Positions 34,137 to 44,871 of a stretch of DNA of 64,000 nucleotides are shown one piece after another. The notes under the pieces are model-generated. The model was given only the letters and a program-made list of their open reading frames with translations. It searched no databases and was not told where the DNA came from. Every line of letters begins with the position of its first letter. Positions within the stretch are counted from its first letter, which is position 1. A program made the position numbers and the translations under genes. The DNA comes from Candidatus Obscuribacterales bacterium (lineage in GTDB: Bacteria; Cyanobacteriota; Vampirovibrionia; Obscuribacterales; Obscuribacteraceae): contig JAIERK010000086.1 in assembly GCA_019746975.1 (NCBI GenBank), positions 1 through 64,000 of the forward strand, given 5' to 3'.

Positions 34137-37100
34137 CTAGGGATTGCCAAGCGAGCTCATCGGTGTCGGCGTGCATAGCGTCGGCGGCGCAAGCTTTGCC
34201 TCGCCGACGCCTTTCTTTCCGCGCAGCTTGGTGAAATCAAGTCGGGCAGCATTGTTCGAGTTACCGCCGAGGAATACCTGATTGTCCGTATCAAGATAGT
34301 ATTTTTTCCCTGGCTCGATTCGTTTCGAAGCATCTGGGACGTCCTTATGACCGGTAATGTAGGTGCCGAATTCTGAGAAATTGTCTAAAACATAGACACC
34401 ATTACCATCTCGTCCCACTTCCACATGTTCCATTTCAACGCCATGTTTGTCCAAACCAACCAGGTCGTTGCCGAGCATCGTTGGCTTGTCGAGGTTGTAG
34501 ATAACGCCGCCGATGACAACACTGTCGATACCCATCTGATCGAATGCGGGTTTCTGAATGTTGTCTGTTCTTGCTTTGTTGTGTGCTTCGACCTTCGGTC
34601 GAATTTGATCGAATAGCCTCTGCTGCACGCGCATTTTATATCGCACGGTGTCAGTCAACGTTTTGTCCGCATCGATGTTGTAGCCTGGCTCCTTGATCTT
34701 GTGGATGTGCTTCTTCATCTGCTGCACGATATCCGGATTGTCTGCATGTTCCGTTCGAAGTTGATCGAGTAGCGCCTTCACTACACAATCTGGGATGTTT
34801 GCGTGGCTGTCTTGAAGTAGCTTCCGCGCGCTTTCTTTGAATTCCTTTGTTCCGACTCCGTGCGTTTGAGCCAGCTTCTGCATCGCTTCGGCCTGTATAT
34901 CCATCAATTTCAATGTGGCGCGTTGCGTGACTAACTGTTGAGGGAAGACCTCTCGCGAGAGAAGCTCGAACATCCGCTCGAAGTGTTGTAGAGCCGCCTT
35001 GCGAGTTGGGCAGGACGTGAACTGTTCGATCAGCTCCTGAAATGTCGGTTTCATCTCCGATGCATTCATCGTGATCTTCTCGCGGTACAGCTTGTACATC
35101 TCAGCAACAACCTCGCTACGCGAGTGATTGTAGACTGCGATGTCTCTGATATTCCTTGGTACTCCCTTGAAGTCCGGTCTTTGCAAGAGCTCGACCAGGA
35201 GCTCTCTATGAGCGTCGATAAGGTCTTTCTTACTCAAGCCCATCTTTTGTAAATCCGCATATTCTCCTAAATTCTTCAGGATCGCATGACAGGGATGATG
35301 GGTATCGCTAAGCACTTGCTCCACCCAATTGTTGCCTTTGGCAGGGTCTTTGAGGTTGGTTAAGTCTGTGCCATTTGTGAGGCAGTCTACCCAGGTGTTG
35401 TGTACCCATGTTTGATGCATTCCCGAAGGCATAATGTGCTTGAAATCTAGCAAGTGACCAGATTCGTGAAGATAGACCAAAGGGGCTTCGTTCGATTTTC
35501 CGACGAAGATTTCGAATGTTTTGTCGTCCATACTTCCGGCAATGCCATCACGATCGGTGTTGCGGATTCTAACTAATTCTGGTCTGAGTCCGTCCCTCTT
35601 TATTGCTTCGAGAACGTCATCCACCAATTTTTGCGGTACGGCCTCTGGTCCTTCGACAATTAGTTTGAGTCCGTTGAGTTGGTCATTGAACCCTTGCGGA
35701 TCTCGCAACATGACCTCACCAGGTGGAAATGTGTGTGTATGCTCCGCGAATGCAATCTTATCGTGCGCGAGCGAGACAATGAGTTGGTCCTTTAACACCT
35801 GAATTCGTTTTTCGTCGCGATTGAACGTATCTTCTAGATTAGGTGCGGAATACTCGTGAATGATTCTTAGATACTCCTTCAGCGCTTTATCTGTGGCAAG
35901 GCGGTCGACAATTTCTTTTGCTTTGTCTGGTAGTCTAAAGTGATCGAAGCATTCTTGCGCATCTTTCAGGTTTCTCAATGCGGCTTCCAATTCGTGAGTT
36001 GTGTTCAGTTTTTGATTTTTTGCATTTTCCGTTTCTGCTTTCACTTGTGCTTGCAGCTCAGTAATGTCCATCCTGAGTTGAATTGCGCTAGCCAAATCAT
36101 TGCGCCCGACCAATCTGACCAAATCCGGCTCGGGATTACGCAGACGATTTTTATAGTCGGTCCATAGAGGTGGGGGCTCGGATGGGTCTGTCGTTCTTGA
36201 TTTTGTGCCGACCTGCTCCTCGGGCTTCCGCTGATTGATTTTCGATGGAGCCTCTAGGGGAGTCTTACCAGTGACCGCGACTCCTTTGGCATCCACCTGT
36301 TGTAGTTTAATTGGCGTAATTCCCGGTTTTGCATATATCGGAAGTACGCAGAATTCACCCGGCTGACCCTTTATCGGTTTTACAACATACCCTTCCTGTT
36401 GAAGATGGTCGACGAACTGCTTGCGAGTCACTCCTTCGTTTAGTTCGTAGCTGAATACGGCTCCTTTCAACGAGCCTGATTTGAGCTTGGCTGAGATTTT
36501 TGACTTAGCACCATGTCCCATGGCAAGTCCGGTGGACAGTGCAAATGAGAGACCGAACTGTCCCCACTCGCCCATCTTGTTCAAATTCTCTTTGCCGATG
36601 AAGTGATGGATTGCCGCTTCAGCGGTGATATGTGCGCCTGTGAACAGTGCATTGGCAACCATCTCCTTTCCGAAGTTCGCCATGAAGTCGGTGAGGTAGC
36701 TTTTGGTTGCGACACTGGAGGTAGTGGCAGTCACACGGGCAATTTCGCGTGAAGTGCTGGCTATATTCGCCAACTCCGCTCGCTCCACTGCGGTCATTGA
36801 TTGTGCGGTGGAAAGGACTGCCCCTTCCGCCCCCTCAAATGCGAGAGAAGTGAGTCCAGCGATCGCCAGGAAGGCGATATAGTCGCGCAGAAATTCAACT
36901 GCATATGGTCCTACCACATCTGTTCCCAGCGTTTTCAACCTCTCTTCCGGCGTTCGCTTCTCCCAGTGGCGCCCCCAATTTCCCACTTTTGAACCTTCTT
37001 GTCCGTACTGACCGTAGCCCGTGTAGCCGTTCTTGTTTACTTGATAAAGAGTCTCGTAGGTTGCTTCGCGAGCCACCAGACCGGCGACGGTGATCCCTGC

Positions 37101-40100
37101 TCCGACCGCCAATGGGGATGTGATGCCGAAGGTGGCGCACGCTGCTACGGTTGCGGCGATGGCTACAACGGTTGCCGCTATTACAGGACCGTTCTCTTTC
37201 AACCAGTTAGTGAAAGTGCTTTCAGAAAATCCATCCTGTTTGACCATCTCAATCATACTGCGAGTGTCTTTATTGGCGTTGCGGACCTCTTTCCCATCGG
37301 CGCCCTGATAGACCGGCGTGCCCATGTTGTAGAGGTTGTGCATGTCTTTGTATGTTCTGATTCGCTGTTCGAGCGCAACAGCCGCCTCATAGTCCTTGAC
37401 GTTAGGTAAAGCCTTTTCCATGAGCTTGATGCGCTCTTCCAGTGCCTGCAGGTCTTTTGAGTCGATACTGTTGAGTTCCTTTTCCACAACCGCGGCCCTT
37501 TCTTTGCAGCTGTTGCCGAAGTCTTTGTAGAAGTGACCCTTGGTGCCCGCATCGACCATTTTGGAAAGCTCACTGAGAGACTGACCCATGCGTCGAGATG
37601 AGTCTGAGAACTTGGATAGAACGGGGTCCTTATCGAGCCGAAGCATCATGTGTGACCTGAGGGCCGCGCTGTCGAGGAGGGGCTCTTCTTTCAATTGCAC
37701 TAAACCGCGCGGATCGTGGGCGTTGTAAGCTTTGACTAGACCAAGTGCGCCTTTGATTCCTTCGATATCGTCTTCACTGTAGCCGGGCACCAGATCGAAG
37801 TGGGCAAGGCCTCTCTTTTTTAGGCGCTTTAGTGAGGATTCACCCTGTAGCCCGTCTCCTTCAGTGACTGTGAGACTCTTCCATATATCCGGTGCCATGC
37901 TCGACAGTTTGATACCGTGGTTCTTCCACATATTTAGGGCGAGCTTGTCTGCTGTTAATTGCTCGCCATTGTTGACCAATAACTTGTGCCTTGCAATGCT
38001 GATGGCGAGCTCCATTTCCTGTGCTTTTCTGTCTTCTATGAGAGTCTGAAAACCCTGCTTACTATTGAGCCTGGATAAGCGCTCCATCTGTCCAAGATGA
38101 AGTTTTTGATCGCCTTCAAGCGCGACATCGCGACCGTTGTTGGAGGTCAATGCTGTGCCTATCAGGAGATCTGTCGCCGTGAGGTTGTTATTTACGTTGA
38201 CGAGACCGATCAACTGGTTGCCGAAAGAGGCGCCATTTTTAGTTTTTGTAATCAGCGTCGCGTAAGCTTCGTCATACCCGAGAGTTGCCTTTCTGCCTTC
38301 TAGTCGAGACTCCTGTGCAGCCTCAAAGTGGACTTTGTGAAGCCTTAACGCTTTGTCGAACAGTTTGTCGCTCAATAACGCAGAATCTGTACCTTCCTTG
38401 TTCTGGAGCACATTGTTGTACATCTGTCCCAGCACTTTGTTTACATCGACCTTTTTGAAATTCTGCGAACGAAACTCCTCTTTTTCCGAGTCAGACATTT
38501 TCTGCCACTGCTCTTTGCCTTTGTCCTCGAGCGCCTTCCACTGTTTCTCCGTAAGTTTGCCTGTGAATTTGTCGTAGACTGTAGCTTTTTGCTCAGTCTC
38601 GTTGAGGCAGGAGAAACCGAGAAAGCGAAGGTCCGATTCAGTGGGCTCGCCCTTCAGCCAGCCAAGCTCTTCCTGTTTTTCCTCCGGCAGTTTGTCCCAG
38701 CCCATCAGACGTGCTCGTTCGATACCTGGTAGGTTATTGGCCAGCTCGATATTGGCGAGCACGCGCCTGATCACTTCTTCGCCGTTCTGTCCGCCGACCG
38801 AATAGTTTGCGATTATTGTCTCGGCTTTCTCCCAAACTGTTTCACCAGTGCCGTAGTCTTTCGGATTTGTCGAGCCGATGTTGAGTTCAGCTAAGAGCAG
38901 CGCGGCAGGCTTAGGTAACTTGGCGTCGTCGACAATTCGATTGATTTCTTTAGACAATGAAAGATCGTAGGGGCGACCTTTGTAGAAGTCTGCGAGCGCG
39001 TGGCATAACTGTTTTGAGTTATGGCTGTCTAAGTAACCTTTGCCGTCTTCGTCGGCGATTGGAAAGTAGTTGTTTTTAAACGCGTTGAATGCTGTCTCTC
39101 GCGGACCGGGCTTACCTCCGGGCGCCGCGTTACCTGTTTTTGCCAACACGCTGAGCAGTGCTCTACCGGCTTCCGCCTGAGTTTTAAATATATCGTCTGA
39201 ATTCGAAAATCGATTTTTTAGCCGTGAGTCCTTTCCGCCAAGATCGGCAAGGAACTCGACGTGCCCAACATCGACGTGCTGAGATAGGGCCGTCATTGCT
39301 TTAATCGTATTGCATAGCTCGGTTGCCGGATCTTCTTTTCCGGGAGCCGCCTCTTTATCTTTACTGTCCTCAAGAATCTTCGCCGCATTGCCTTTCAGGC
39401 GAGAAAGCGTGTCCTTCGCCACATCTTTAGGTAGTTGAGAGCCCAATTCCGCAAGCGCTTTCACCACATCTGGTGTCAACCTTTTGGTAAAGGCCTCGGC
39501 GTCTTCTTTGCTCCAGAAAGGCGCCATTGCCTTCATCCCTTCGAGCGAACTCTGGTAGCGAGTATCGTCTTTGCGATCGAACTCCTCGTTCCTTTTCCAT
39601 TGCCGTTCTTCCAGGTTCGTCATCGACTGCTCAAAACCTTGCCTGATCTGATCCAGGGCCTGGCGCTTGAGCTTCTGATTCTCGGAGGAATTGTTCAGCG
39701 AACTTGCTACAGTCCCCAGCGTAGCCAAAAGTTGTTTGCTGTCTTTATGCCAGGGAATGCCGTTGGCACCATTACTCTGAACATGGAGCAGCGATTGGAC
39801 GACGAGCTTGCGATTTTCGGGGCTCGTCTCGGCAGCCTGTTCTAGAGTCTTTCGGGCGCGCATCGAAATTGGATTTGATTCGAGCAGTACGTTTCCATTC
39901 TCTCCTTCAACTAACGTCCGAGGATTGAGTGCCTTCTCCGAGTTGAAGTCGGCGTTGCCCGCTGCGATTGCGGCCATCACTCGCAGGGCTCCTTGGTTGC
40001 CGTCGAGCGCCATCGCCTGTAGTGTCGTGAAGTGCTTTGCCAGTTGCTTGTGCCCCAGTCCTTTGTTATAGTAATCCGCCAGGTCGCGAGTGGCATTGTC

Positions 40101-43100
40101 ATCGACATTCATAGCCACAAGAAGGCCTGTCATCACCTCGCCCCGACCACTTTCGGATACGCAGGATGCGGAGCTGAGCACCGTACGATAGAGATCTTCA
40201 GTTTTTTCGTCTGGCGCGCTCTGCTGTTTTAGCCGGGCGAGTCCGAGACCTATCGCCATGATTTCCTGGGCCGACAACACCTTTTCCGGCTCGACTTTAT
40301 CGCCGTTAATCGCTTGATAGTCGGATCGTTCTTTATGAATTACGCTGACCAGACCTTTGAGTACTTGCTTTTCGAGTGCCGCGCGCTCGTTATCGCTCAA
40401 CTTCGAGAGATTCGGCACGAATGTAGGCTTTCCGGTTTCGTCTGCCGGGAATTGATTCAGGAATGCAGGAATGTATTTGCTATCTGTGAGCATCGCGGCG
40501 AGCGCTGTTTTTGCGTAGCCATTGCCATCCTTCGCTTGTTTTATGAGCGTATCTACAGCCTTGGTGCGTGTCTCCCCGTCTTTGTAGTCTGTGCCGGCCG
40601 ATTTTGAAAGGGTTGCGACCTGTTCCTGGGTCTGAGTCCATTTTTGCCATTCCACTGCGTATTTATTGACCGACTTCGACTCCGTTTTTGAAGCTTCGAT
40701 CTCTCTGTTCAATTCGGCTGTTACGCCTGCAAACGCATCAGGGCTGCTCTCCGGACCGAGCGCCTGTACGATGCGAAATGCTCTAAACTGATTTATCTGT
40801 TCTTCGCCATCCGGCAACTTCTCCTGGATCTTTCGAAGCGATCGTTCGATCTCTTTTTGATCGCCTGCACCTTTGCCGAGGCTCTTATAGAGGTTTTCAA
40901 ACTGCTCTTTGCCTCCAAACTGTTTGTAAAAGTCCTCTGCTAATTTGTGTTGACCATTGTTGTTGGCGAGCCTTTCAAACTCTTTCAGGCTCTTCATAAG
41001 CCCGGTTAGACTCTCCTCGCGGTCTTTGGAGTTGTCTGATTTTTGGAATGTCTCTAGAGTCTTTTCTTTATCGGCATGGACTTTGCCTAACGTTTCAAGT
41101 GACTGGACGGTGTTGCAAGTATCCATCAAACTGAGTCCTGTGTAGGAAACACGCTTGTCGGCTGCCTTCTGCAATTCCTCTAACGCAAGCTTCTTTCGCC
41201 CGTCTCCTGTCTGACTGAGTTCGTTTTTAAACTCAGTCAATTCGGCGGCGTTAAGCCCTTCCTCGCTATTGAGCAATTTCTCGGCCAGTCTGGCCGCTTT
41301 GTTTGAATACGATTTCTCCGATAGACCTTTCTTGAGTGCGTCCTTCAGCTCTGTATCGTTGACCCCAAGCTTCAACTGTTTGTCGTTTGAAGGAAGGTGC
41401 TTCAATACATCGTTGCGATTTTCTTTTCCGATGCTGTCGCGGGTGAGATATTTCGCGACGGCGTCCGCTGCGTCGCGAAGACTGTGTTTGTCGAAGTCTT
41501 TCGCTTCCTGGCGTCCAGCCTGATACAACTCTTGCAAACCGGGCAGCTCGACCAGTTGGTTGCCGGTTAGACGGTTGCTTGGCTCTGCGACATCCGCGAT
41601 GCGCTTAGCCTCTTTTCCGACCAGCTCAACTAGCGCTGGATTCTCGCGCAGCAGCTTGAGCGTGTCTCGCTCGTTGTTCGTGATAAGTGCCTTTGCAAGT
41701 TTTTGACCGTCTTTGTCTTTCGATGCATTGAGGCGCTTGAGAAATTCCATTGAGTCTGGATTCTTGAGCTTACCGAGCTGTAACAGCGCTTTTGCTGTTT
41801 TGTCCGTATCGTGCAATCCAAAGACCACATCCTGAGCGGCAAAAGTCGTCCTCGCCAAATCGAGTGCGCCGTGAAAATCTTTTCCTTTGGCGCTACCTTT
41901 GAATTTTTCGGATAGATTCTCAAGGGACTTCAGGGTCTCATCTCTATCGCTGCCTGTTTTTTCAAAGACCTGCTTGAGAAGCTCTTCGCTTCGGGTGACG
42001 CGGTGCTGACCAGTCTTTTTGAATCCATTTTGCTCACCTGTCGCAGGAATATCTAAGAGCAAATCTTTTCCGATTTTGCCCTTTTGATCGCGCAGATCGT
42101 CGAAGTGATCAATTCGGGCGAGCTCTTTCACCGCGAGCTCGATTTTCTTCTCCGCCCCCTGTTTTTCAGCTGGTTCGCCGAACTGTCTTGAGTGAAGTCC
42201 ATCACCTAACTTGAGGGCGGCGTCCATACGCGTCAAGCCGACAAGAGTAAACTGCGCCGATTGATTTCCCGCGAGGACCTCCTTTCTCAGCAGCGAGAGC
42301 GCTTCTTCACGCTCTTGTGAGTTCTTGGCGTTGCGATAATGCTCGACGAGGAGGTTGGGAACGTCATCAGGTCTTTTGCGCTCGGAAGGTAGTTGCTTCA
42401 TCTGCCGATTTATCTCAGCCAGCCTCTCTTCCGCGCTGTCAAATTTCTGAGCAACATGTCCATGTGGCAAACTAGTCTGCGCTTTTTCGATAAGCGTGGC
42501 GATAGGTAGCATCTGAGAGTAGTGCAGCGCATGGCGATTGCCGTTCTCATATTCCTTGTTCAACAGTTCCAACGCTTGCTTGCGCTGTTGGTCATTGCCT
42601 GCCGTGCGATAATGATCTCCGAGAATCTGGAGGCGTTTCGTATCTGTTCCGTCCTTGGACAGGAGTTTCTTATACTCGGAGAGGCGATCTTGCGTGGTCA
42701 TGCTCTCCGTGCCACCGGAATTGATACCGATTTTGGAGAATAGTTCGAAATTCGACTGACCTGCTTCCGCCTTTCCTGGGTTTTCGAATCGCGTGAGCAG
42801 TTGGACGTCGCCGCCTGCCTTTTTGAACTCCTCCATGAATGCTTTGTCTTTCGATAACCCGGCTCCGGCTACCGCTTTGAGGAACTTGGGTTCTGTCACT
42901 ACTTCTTTGCGCGATACAAGAGCATCACCCAGATACTTCTTCGCCGACTCGCGGTCTCCATCGTTGAGCAAGGCAAGCGCGATACCTGTTCTTAGTTCGC
43001 TTCCTCTGGTGCCGGCATCGTTAAGAGATGAAATCTTTTCGAAAAGCAATTTTGGATCGATGTTCAGCCCCTCGATTTTGCCCAAGTCGTTTAAAGCCGT

Positions 43101-43715
43101 TGCTTTCTCTCTACTGTCCTGCGGCGATCTGGTCAGCTTGTCTGTTTCCTTCAGCAACTCGTCCAACTGCTTCAACTTATCTGGTGTTATTGGCGGAGTC
43201 ATAAGAAGATGTCCACCTTTTTCCCACGGCAGCTCAGTTTTTTTGTCGACGTAGTTTTCAACAAATTTTTTGAGCTCTTTTTCGACCTCCAATTCAGGTT
43301 TGTTCTTCAACGCCTCGATGACGAAAGGCAGGGCTTTCTCATCGAAGTTTTCCAGCGTCGCCATGGCCGCGCTTCTGGTGGCATAACGGTTGTTCCCGAG
43401 ATTCTTGATCGCTTCTTTGATCAATTCATTGTCGTCAACCGGCTTATCGGATGCCTTGATCGAGTTATCGCCGGTAACTTTCTTGTCGCCTTGAACAACA
43501 AACCCTTTCAACATCTTAAGGACATCGTCATTCTCTTCAGTCTGGGTAGTTTTGTTTTCCTTCTCTACTGACTCCTTCAGAGAGTTTGAGCTTGTCGGGG
43601 AGGAAAGAGCGCGATAAATCTCTTGCAACGAGCTGAATTCTGGTGATTTGACCGGCTGCTTGTTCTTCGGACTGGGTTGTTCCAACGCGTCGCCGCCGTT
43701 ATTGGTCACCGTCAT
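34137..43715 (-). CDS. Giant (3192-aa) multidomain protein with HEAT-like, HExxH and FHA-like regions
   Basis: The ATG at 43715 has GGGAGAGG upstream. The N-terminal 90 residues are disordered. A HEAT-like pair follows (about 95-155; NNRYATRSAAMATLENFDEK). Roughly 1900 residues of charged helical sequence with TPR/Sel1-like stretches come next. Two hydrophobic segments lie near 2200 (VIAATVVAIAATVAAC and ITSPLAVGAGITVAGLV) and another near 2270. A zinc-peptidase-like HESGH motif sits at 2750-2754, with a possible third ligand Glu about 118-122 residues later (SEVVAEMYKLY). The last 150 residues resemble an FHA domain (MEHVEVGRDGNGVYVLDNFS, FGTYITG), but its phosphothreonine-binding Arg is not evident. 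No signal peptide is seen. Enzyme activity is inferred only. Confidence 0.85.
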   Translation of the reverse strand: MTVTNNGGDALEQPSPKNKQPVKSPEFSSLQEIYRALSSPTSSNSLKESVEKENKTTQTEENDDVLKMLKGFVVQGDKKVTGDNSIKASDKPVDDNELIKEAIKNLGNNRYATRSAAMATLENFDEKALPFVIEALKNKPELEVEKELKKFVENYVDKKTELPWEKGGHLLMTPPITPDKLKQLDELLKETDKLTRSPQDSREKATALNDLGKIEGLNIDPKLLFEKISSLNDAGTRGSELRTGIALALLNDGDRESAKKYLGDALVSRKEVVTEPKFLKAVAGAGLSKDKAFMEEFKKAGGDVQLLTRFENPGKAEAGQSNFELFSKIGINSGGTESMTTQDRLSEYKKLLSKDGTDTKRLQILGDHYRTAGNDQQRKQALELLNKEYENGNRHALHYSQMLPIATLIEKAQTSLPHGHVAQKFDSAEERLAEINRQMKQLPSERKRPDDVPNLLVEHYRNAKNSQEREEALSLLRKEVLAGNQSAQFTLVGLTRMDAALKLGDGLHSRQFGEPAEKQGAEKKIELAVKELARIDHFDDLRDQKGKIGKDLLLDIPATGEQNGFKKTGQHRVTRSEELLKQVFEKTGSDRDETLKSLENLSEKFKGSAKGKDFHGALDLARTTFAAQDVVFGLHDTDKTAKALLQLGKLKNPDSMEFLKRLNASKDKDGQKLAKALITNNERDTLKLLRENPALVELVGKEAKRIADVAEPSNRLTGNQLVELPGLQELYQAGRQEAKDFDKHSLRDAADAVAKYLTRDSIGKENRNDVLKHLPSNDKQLKLGVNDTELKDALKKGLSEKSYSNKAARLAEKLLNSEEGLNAAELTEFKNELSQTGDGRKKLALEELQKAADKRVSYTGLSLMDTCNTVQSLETLGKVHADKEKTLETFQKSDNSKDREESLTGLMKSLKEFERLANNNGQHKLAEDFYKQFGGKEQFENLYKSLGKGAGDQKEIERSLRKIQEKLPDGEEQINQFRAFRIVQALGPESSPDAFAGVTAELNREIEASKTESKSVNKYAVEWQKWTQTQEQVATLSKSAGTDYKDGETRTKAVDTLIKQAKDGNGYAKTALAAMLTDSKYIPAFLNQFPADETGKPTFVPNLSKLSDNERAALEKQVLKGLVSVIHKERSDYQAINGDKVEPEKVLSAQEIMAIGLGLARLKQQSAPDEKTEDLYRTVLSSASCVSESGRGEVMTGLLVAMNVDDNATRDLADYYNKGLGHKQLAKHFTTLQAMALDGNQGALRVMAAIAAGNADFNSEKALNPRTLVEGENGNVLLESNPISMRARKTLEQAAETSPENRKLVVQSLLHVQSNGANGIPWHKDSKQLLATLGTVASSLNNSSENQKLKRQALDQIRQGFEQSMTNLEERQWKRNEEFDRKDDTRYQSSLEGMKAMAPFWSKEDAEAFTKRLTPDVVKALAELGSQLPKDVAKDTLSRLKGNAAKILEDSKDKEAAPGKEDPATELCNTIKAMTALSQHVDVGHVEFLADLGGKDSRLKNRFSNSDDIFKTQAEAGRALLSVLAKTGNAAPGGKPGPRETAFNAFKNNYFPIADEDGKGYLDSHNSKQLCHALADFYKGRPYDLSLSKEINRIVDDAKLPKPAALLLAELNIGSTNPKDYGTGETVWEKAETIIANYSVGGQNGEEVIRRVLANIELANNLPGIERARLMGWDKLPEEKQEELGWLKGEPTESDLRFLGFSCLNETEQKATVYDKFTGKLTEKQWKALEDKGKEQWQKMSDSEKEEFRSQNFKKVDVNKVLGQMYNNVLQNKEGTDSALLSDKLFDKALRLHKVHFEAAQESRLEGRKATLGYDEAYATLITKTKNGASFGNQLIGLVNVNNNLTATDLLIGTALTSNNGRDVALEGDQKLHLGQMERLSRLNSKQGFQTLIEDRKAQEMELAISIARHKLLVNNGEQLTADKLALNMWKNHGIKLSSMAPDIWKSLTVTEGDGLQGESSLKRLKKRGLAHFDLVPGYSEDDIEGIKGALGLVKAYNAHDPRGLVQLKEEPLLDSAALRSHMMLRLDKDPVLSKFSDSSRRMGQSLSELSKMVDAGTKGHFYKDFGNSCKERAAVVEKELNSIDSKDLQALEERIKLMEKALPNVKDYEAAVALEQRIRTYKDMHNLYNMGTPVYQGADGKEVRNANKDTRSMIEMVKQDGFSESTFTNWLKENGPVIAATVVAIAATVAACATFGITSPLAVGAGITVAGLVAREATYETLYQVNKNGYTGYGQYGQEGSKVGNWGRHWEKRTPEERLKTLGTDVVGPYAVEFLRDYIAFLAIAGLTSLAFEGAEGAVLSTAQSMTAVERAELANIASTSREIARVTATTSSVATKSYLTDFMANFGKEMVANALFTGAHITAEAAIHHFIGKENLNKMGEWGQFGLSFALSTGLAMGHGAKSKISAKLKSGSLKGAVFSYELNEGVTRKQFVDHLQQEGYVVKPIKGQPGEFCVLPIYAKPGITPIKLQQVDAKGVAVTGKTPLEAPSKINQRKPEEQVGTKSRTTDPSEPPPLWTDYKNRLRNPEPDLVRLVGRNDLASAIQLRMDITELQAQVKAETENAKNQKLNTTHELEAALRNLKDAQECFDHFRLPDKAKEIVDRLATDKALKEYLRIIHEYSAPNLEDTFNRDEKRIQVLKDQLIVSLAHDKIAFAEHTHTFPPGEVMLRDPQGFNDQLNGLKLIVEGPEAVPQKLVDDVLEAIKRDGLRPELVRIRNTDRDGIAGSMDDKTFEIFVGKSNEAPLVYLHESGHLLDFKHIMPSGMHQTWVHNTWVDCLTNGTDLTNLKDPAKGNNWVEQVLSDTHHPCHAILKNLGEYADLQKMGLSKKDLIDAHRELLVELLQRPDFKGVPRNIRDIAVYNHSRSEVVAEMYKLYREKITMNASEMKPTFQELIEQFTSCPTRKAALQHFERMFELLSREVFPQQLVTQRATLKLMDIQAEAMQKLAQTHGVGTKEFKESARKLLQDSHANIPDCVVKALLDQLRTEHADNPDIVQQMKKHIHKIKEPGYNIDADKTLTDTVRYKMRVQQRLFDQIRPKVEAHNKARTDNIQKPAFDQMGIDSVVIGGVIYNLDKPTMLGNDLVGLDKHGVEMEHVEVGRDGNGVYVLDNFSEFGTYITGHKDVPDASKRIEPGKKYYLDTDNQVFLGGNSNNAARLDFTKLRGKKGVGEAKLAPPTLCTPTPMSSLGNP

Positions 43716-43888
43716 AAGCCTCTCCCAGTTTGCGAAACCCCACGGAGAAGCCTAGGATTGAATAGTGGCAGAAAAGTGATCGATCGCTCAGATGTGCTAG
43801 CACAGCTCTGCGCAAAATTTTCCTAAATCGTTCGGATAGTCATCTCTGTGGTATCGATGGCGGTGCGTTCGATTCGGAAAGACCGTTT

Positions 43889-44539
43889 TTAATTGTTATT
43901 ACTTGGTCCGTCTTTCGGCTTTTCTGGTCTGGAAGTGAGGCCGTCCGAGCAGCGAATGCATTGGTCTCCGTCATATGGAAGGTTGCAAGAAGTGCAGATT
44001 TTTATTTTCAGAAAAGTTTGTTTGACGTTATAGGTTTTCTGCACATCTTCTTGCTTGACTGATGCGGTCGCGGCTTTACCCATGTTCTGCAATATATTGG
44101 CTTCGATGTTGCGGTTCAAACGCCTCAGGAGCGAGACCAGATCTGCGAGTGTCTGCTGTGTCTCGTCATTGTCCATTCCCAGCGTCGACTTGAAAATATT
44201 GAGCGCGTCTTTGGAATATTTCTCGGCAAGATCGTATTTCTTTTGCATGTAAACGACCGTCGCCAATTTCTTGCATGCTCTGGCGACTATTGGATTGTTT
44301 TCTCCCAGAATGGAAGTCTTGATTTCGAGCGACTCCTTGTAGCAATTCGCCGCTCGGTCCAAATCTTTGATGTTGACGTAGATCCAGGCGAGTTGGTCCA
44401 GGCAAAGACAAAGCCGTTCGTTGGAGGCACCGGTCTCTTTTACCCATTGAAGCGCTTGCAATAGCGTAGACTCGGCTACATCGAATTTACTCGCTTCAAG
44501 AGCTTCTTTTACTTTAGCTTTGTACTCGGGCCACTCCAT
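43889..44539 (-). CDS. TPR protein with a C-terminal zinc ribbon
   Basis: 216 aa. Residues 1-150 are three to four tetratricopeptide repeats of the kinesin-light-chain type (LDQLAWIYVNIKDLDRAANC, KLATVVYMQKKYDLAEKYSK, DALNIFKSTLG). A Lys-rich linker leads to a four-Cys ribbon: CTSCNLPYDGDQCIRCSDG. TPRs bind proteins; the ribbon binds one zinc. It lies about 170 bp upstream of the giant gene on the same strand and may be co-regulated with it. ATG 44539 has no strong ribosome site. Confidence 0.88.
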   Translation of the reverse strand: MEWPEYKAKVKEALEASKFDVAESTLLQALQWVKETGASNERLCLCLDQLAWIYVNIKDLDRAANCYKESLEIKTSILGENNPIVARACKKLATVVYMQKKYDLAEKYSKDALNIFKSTLGMDNDETQQTLADLVSLLRRLNRNIEANILQNMGKAATASVKQEDVQKTYNVKQTFLKIKICTSCNLPYDGDQCIRCSDGLTSRPEKPKDGPSNNN

Positions 44540-44871
44540 GAGTGTTGTTCTTTTTGCCTATCTGACACAAGGACTACGCATTTGACTACTCATTCTATCC
44601 GGTCGGGTTCGAACTTCACATTACACTTTCGAGCACTCGCACTGTTGGGGGCACGATGGGACCGCATAGCTTTGACTAGTTTATAACTTTAACGTACTTC
44701 TTGACGTCGAGTTGTCAATTTGCCTCTCTCGAATCTTGTTCGAGAGTTGCTCGATTTATGTCAATCGCTGACGCGCATCGGGTGAGAACGATGCACATAA
44801 CGATTTTTCAACAGTTGGGGAATACGATTTTTTCTGGGCTGGTCCTTGCGGTGTCTTCAGGAGATTTTGGA
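44540..44871. other. Divergent upstream region with an 8-bp inverted repeat
   Basis: CTCTCGAA (44726-44733) and TTCGAGAG (44739-44746) form a perfect inverted repeat about 130 bp before the plus-strand start at 44872, a possible operator or leader hairpin. A TTGACG at 44701 lacks a matching -10. Confidence 0.45.

Noticed and set aside
44701-44871. Upstream extension of the first EF-hand-like gene
   Set aside because: The extension has no counterpart in the paralogue, while ATG 44872 has AGGAG and aligns with the paralogue's start.
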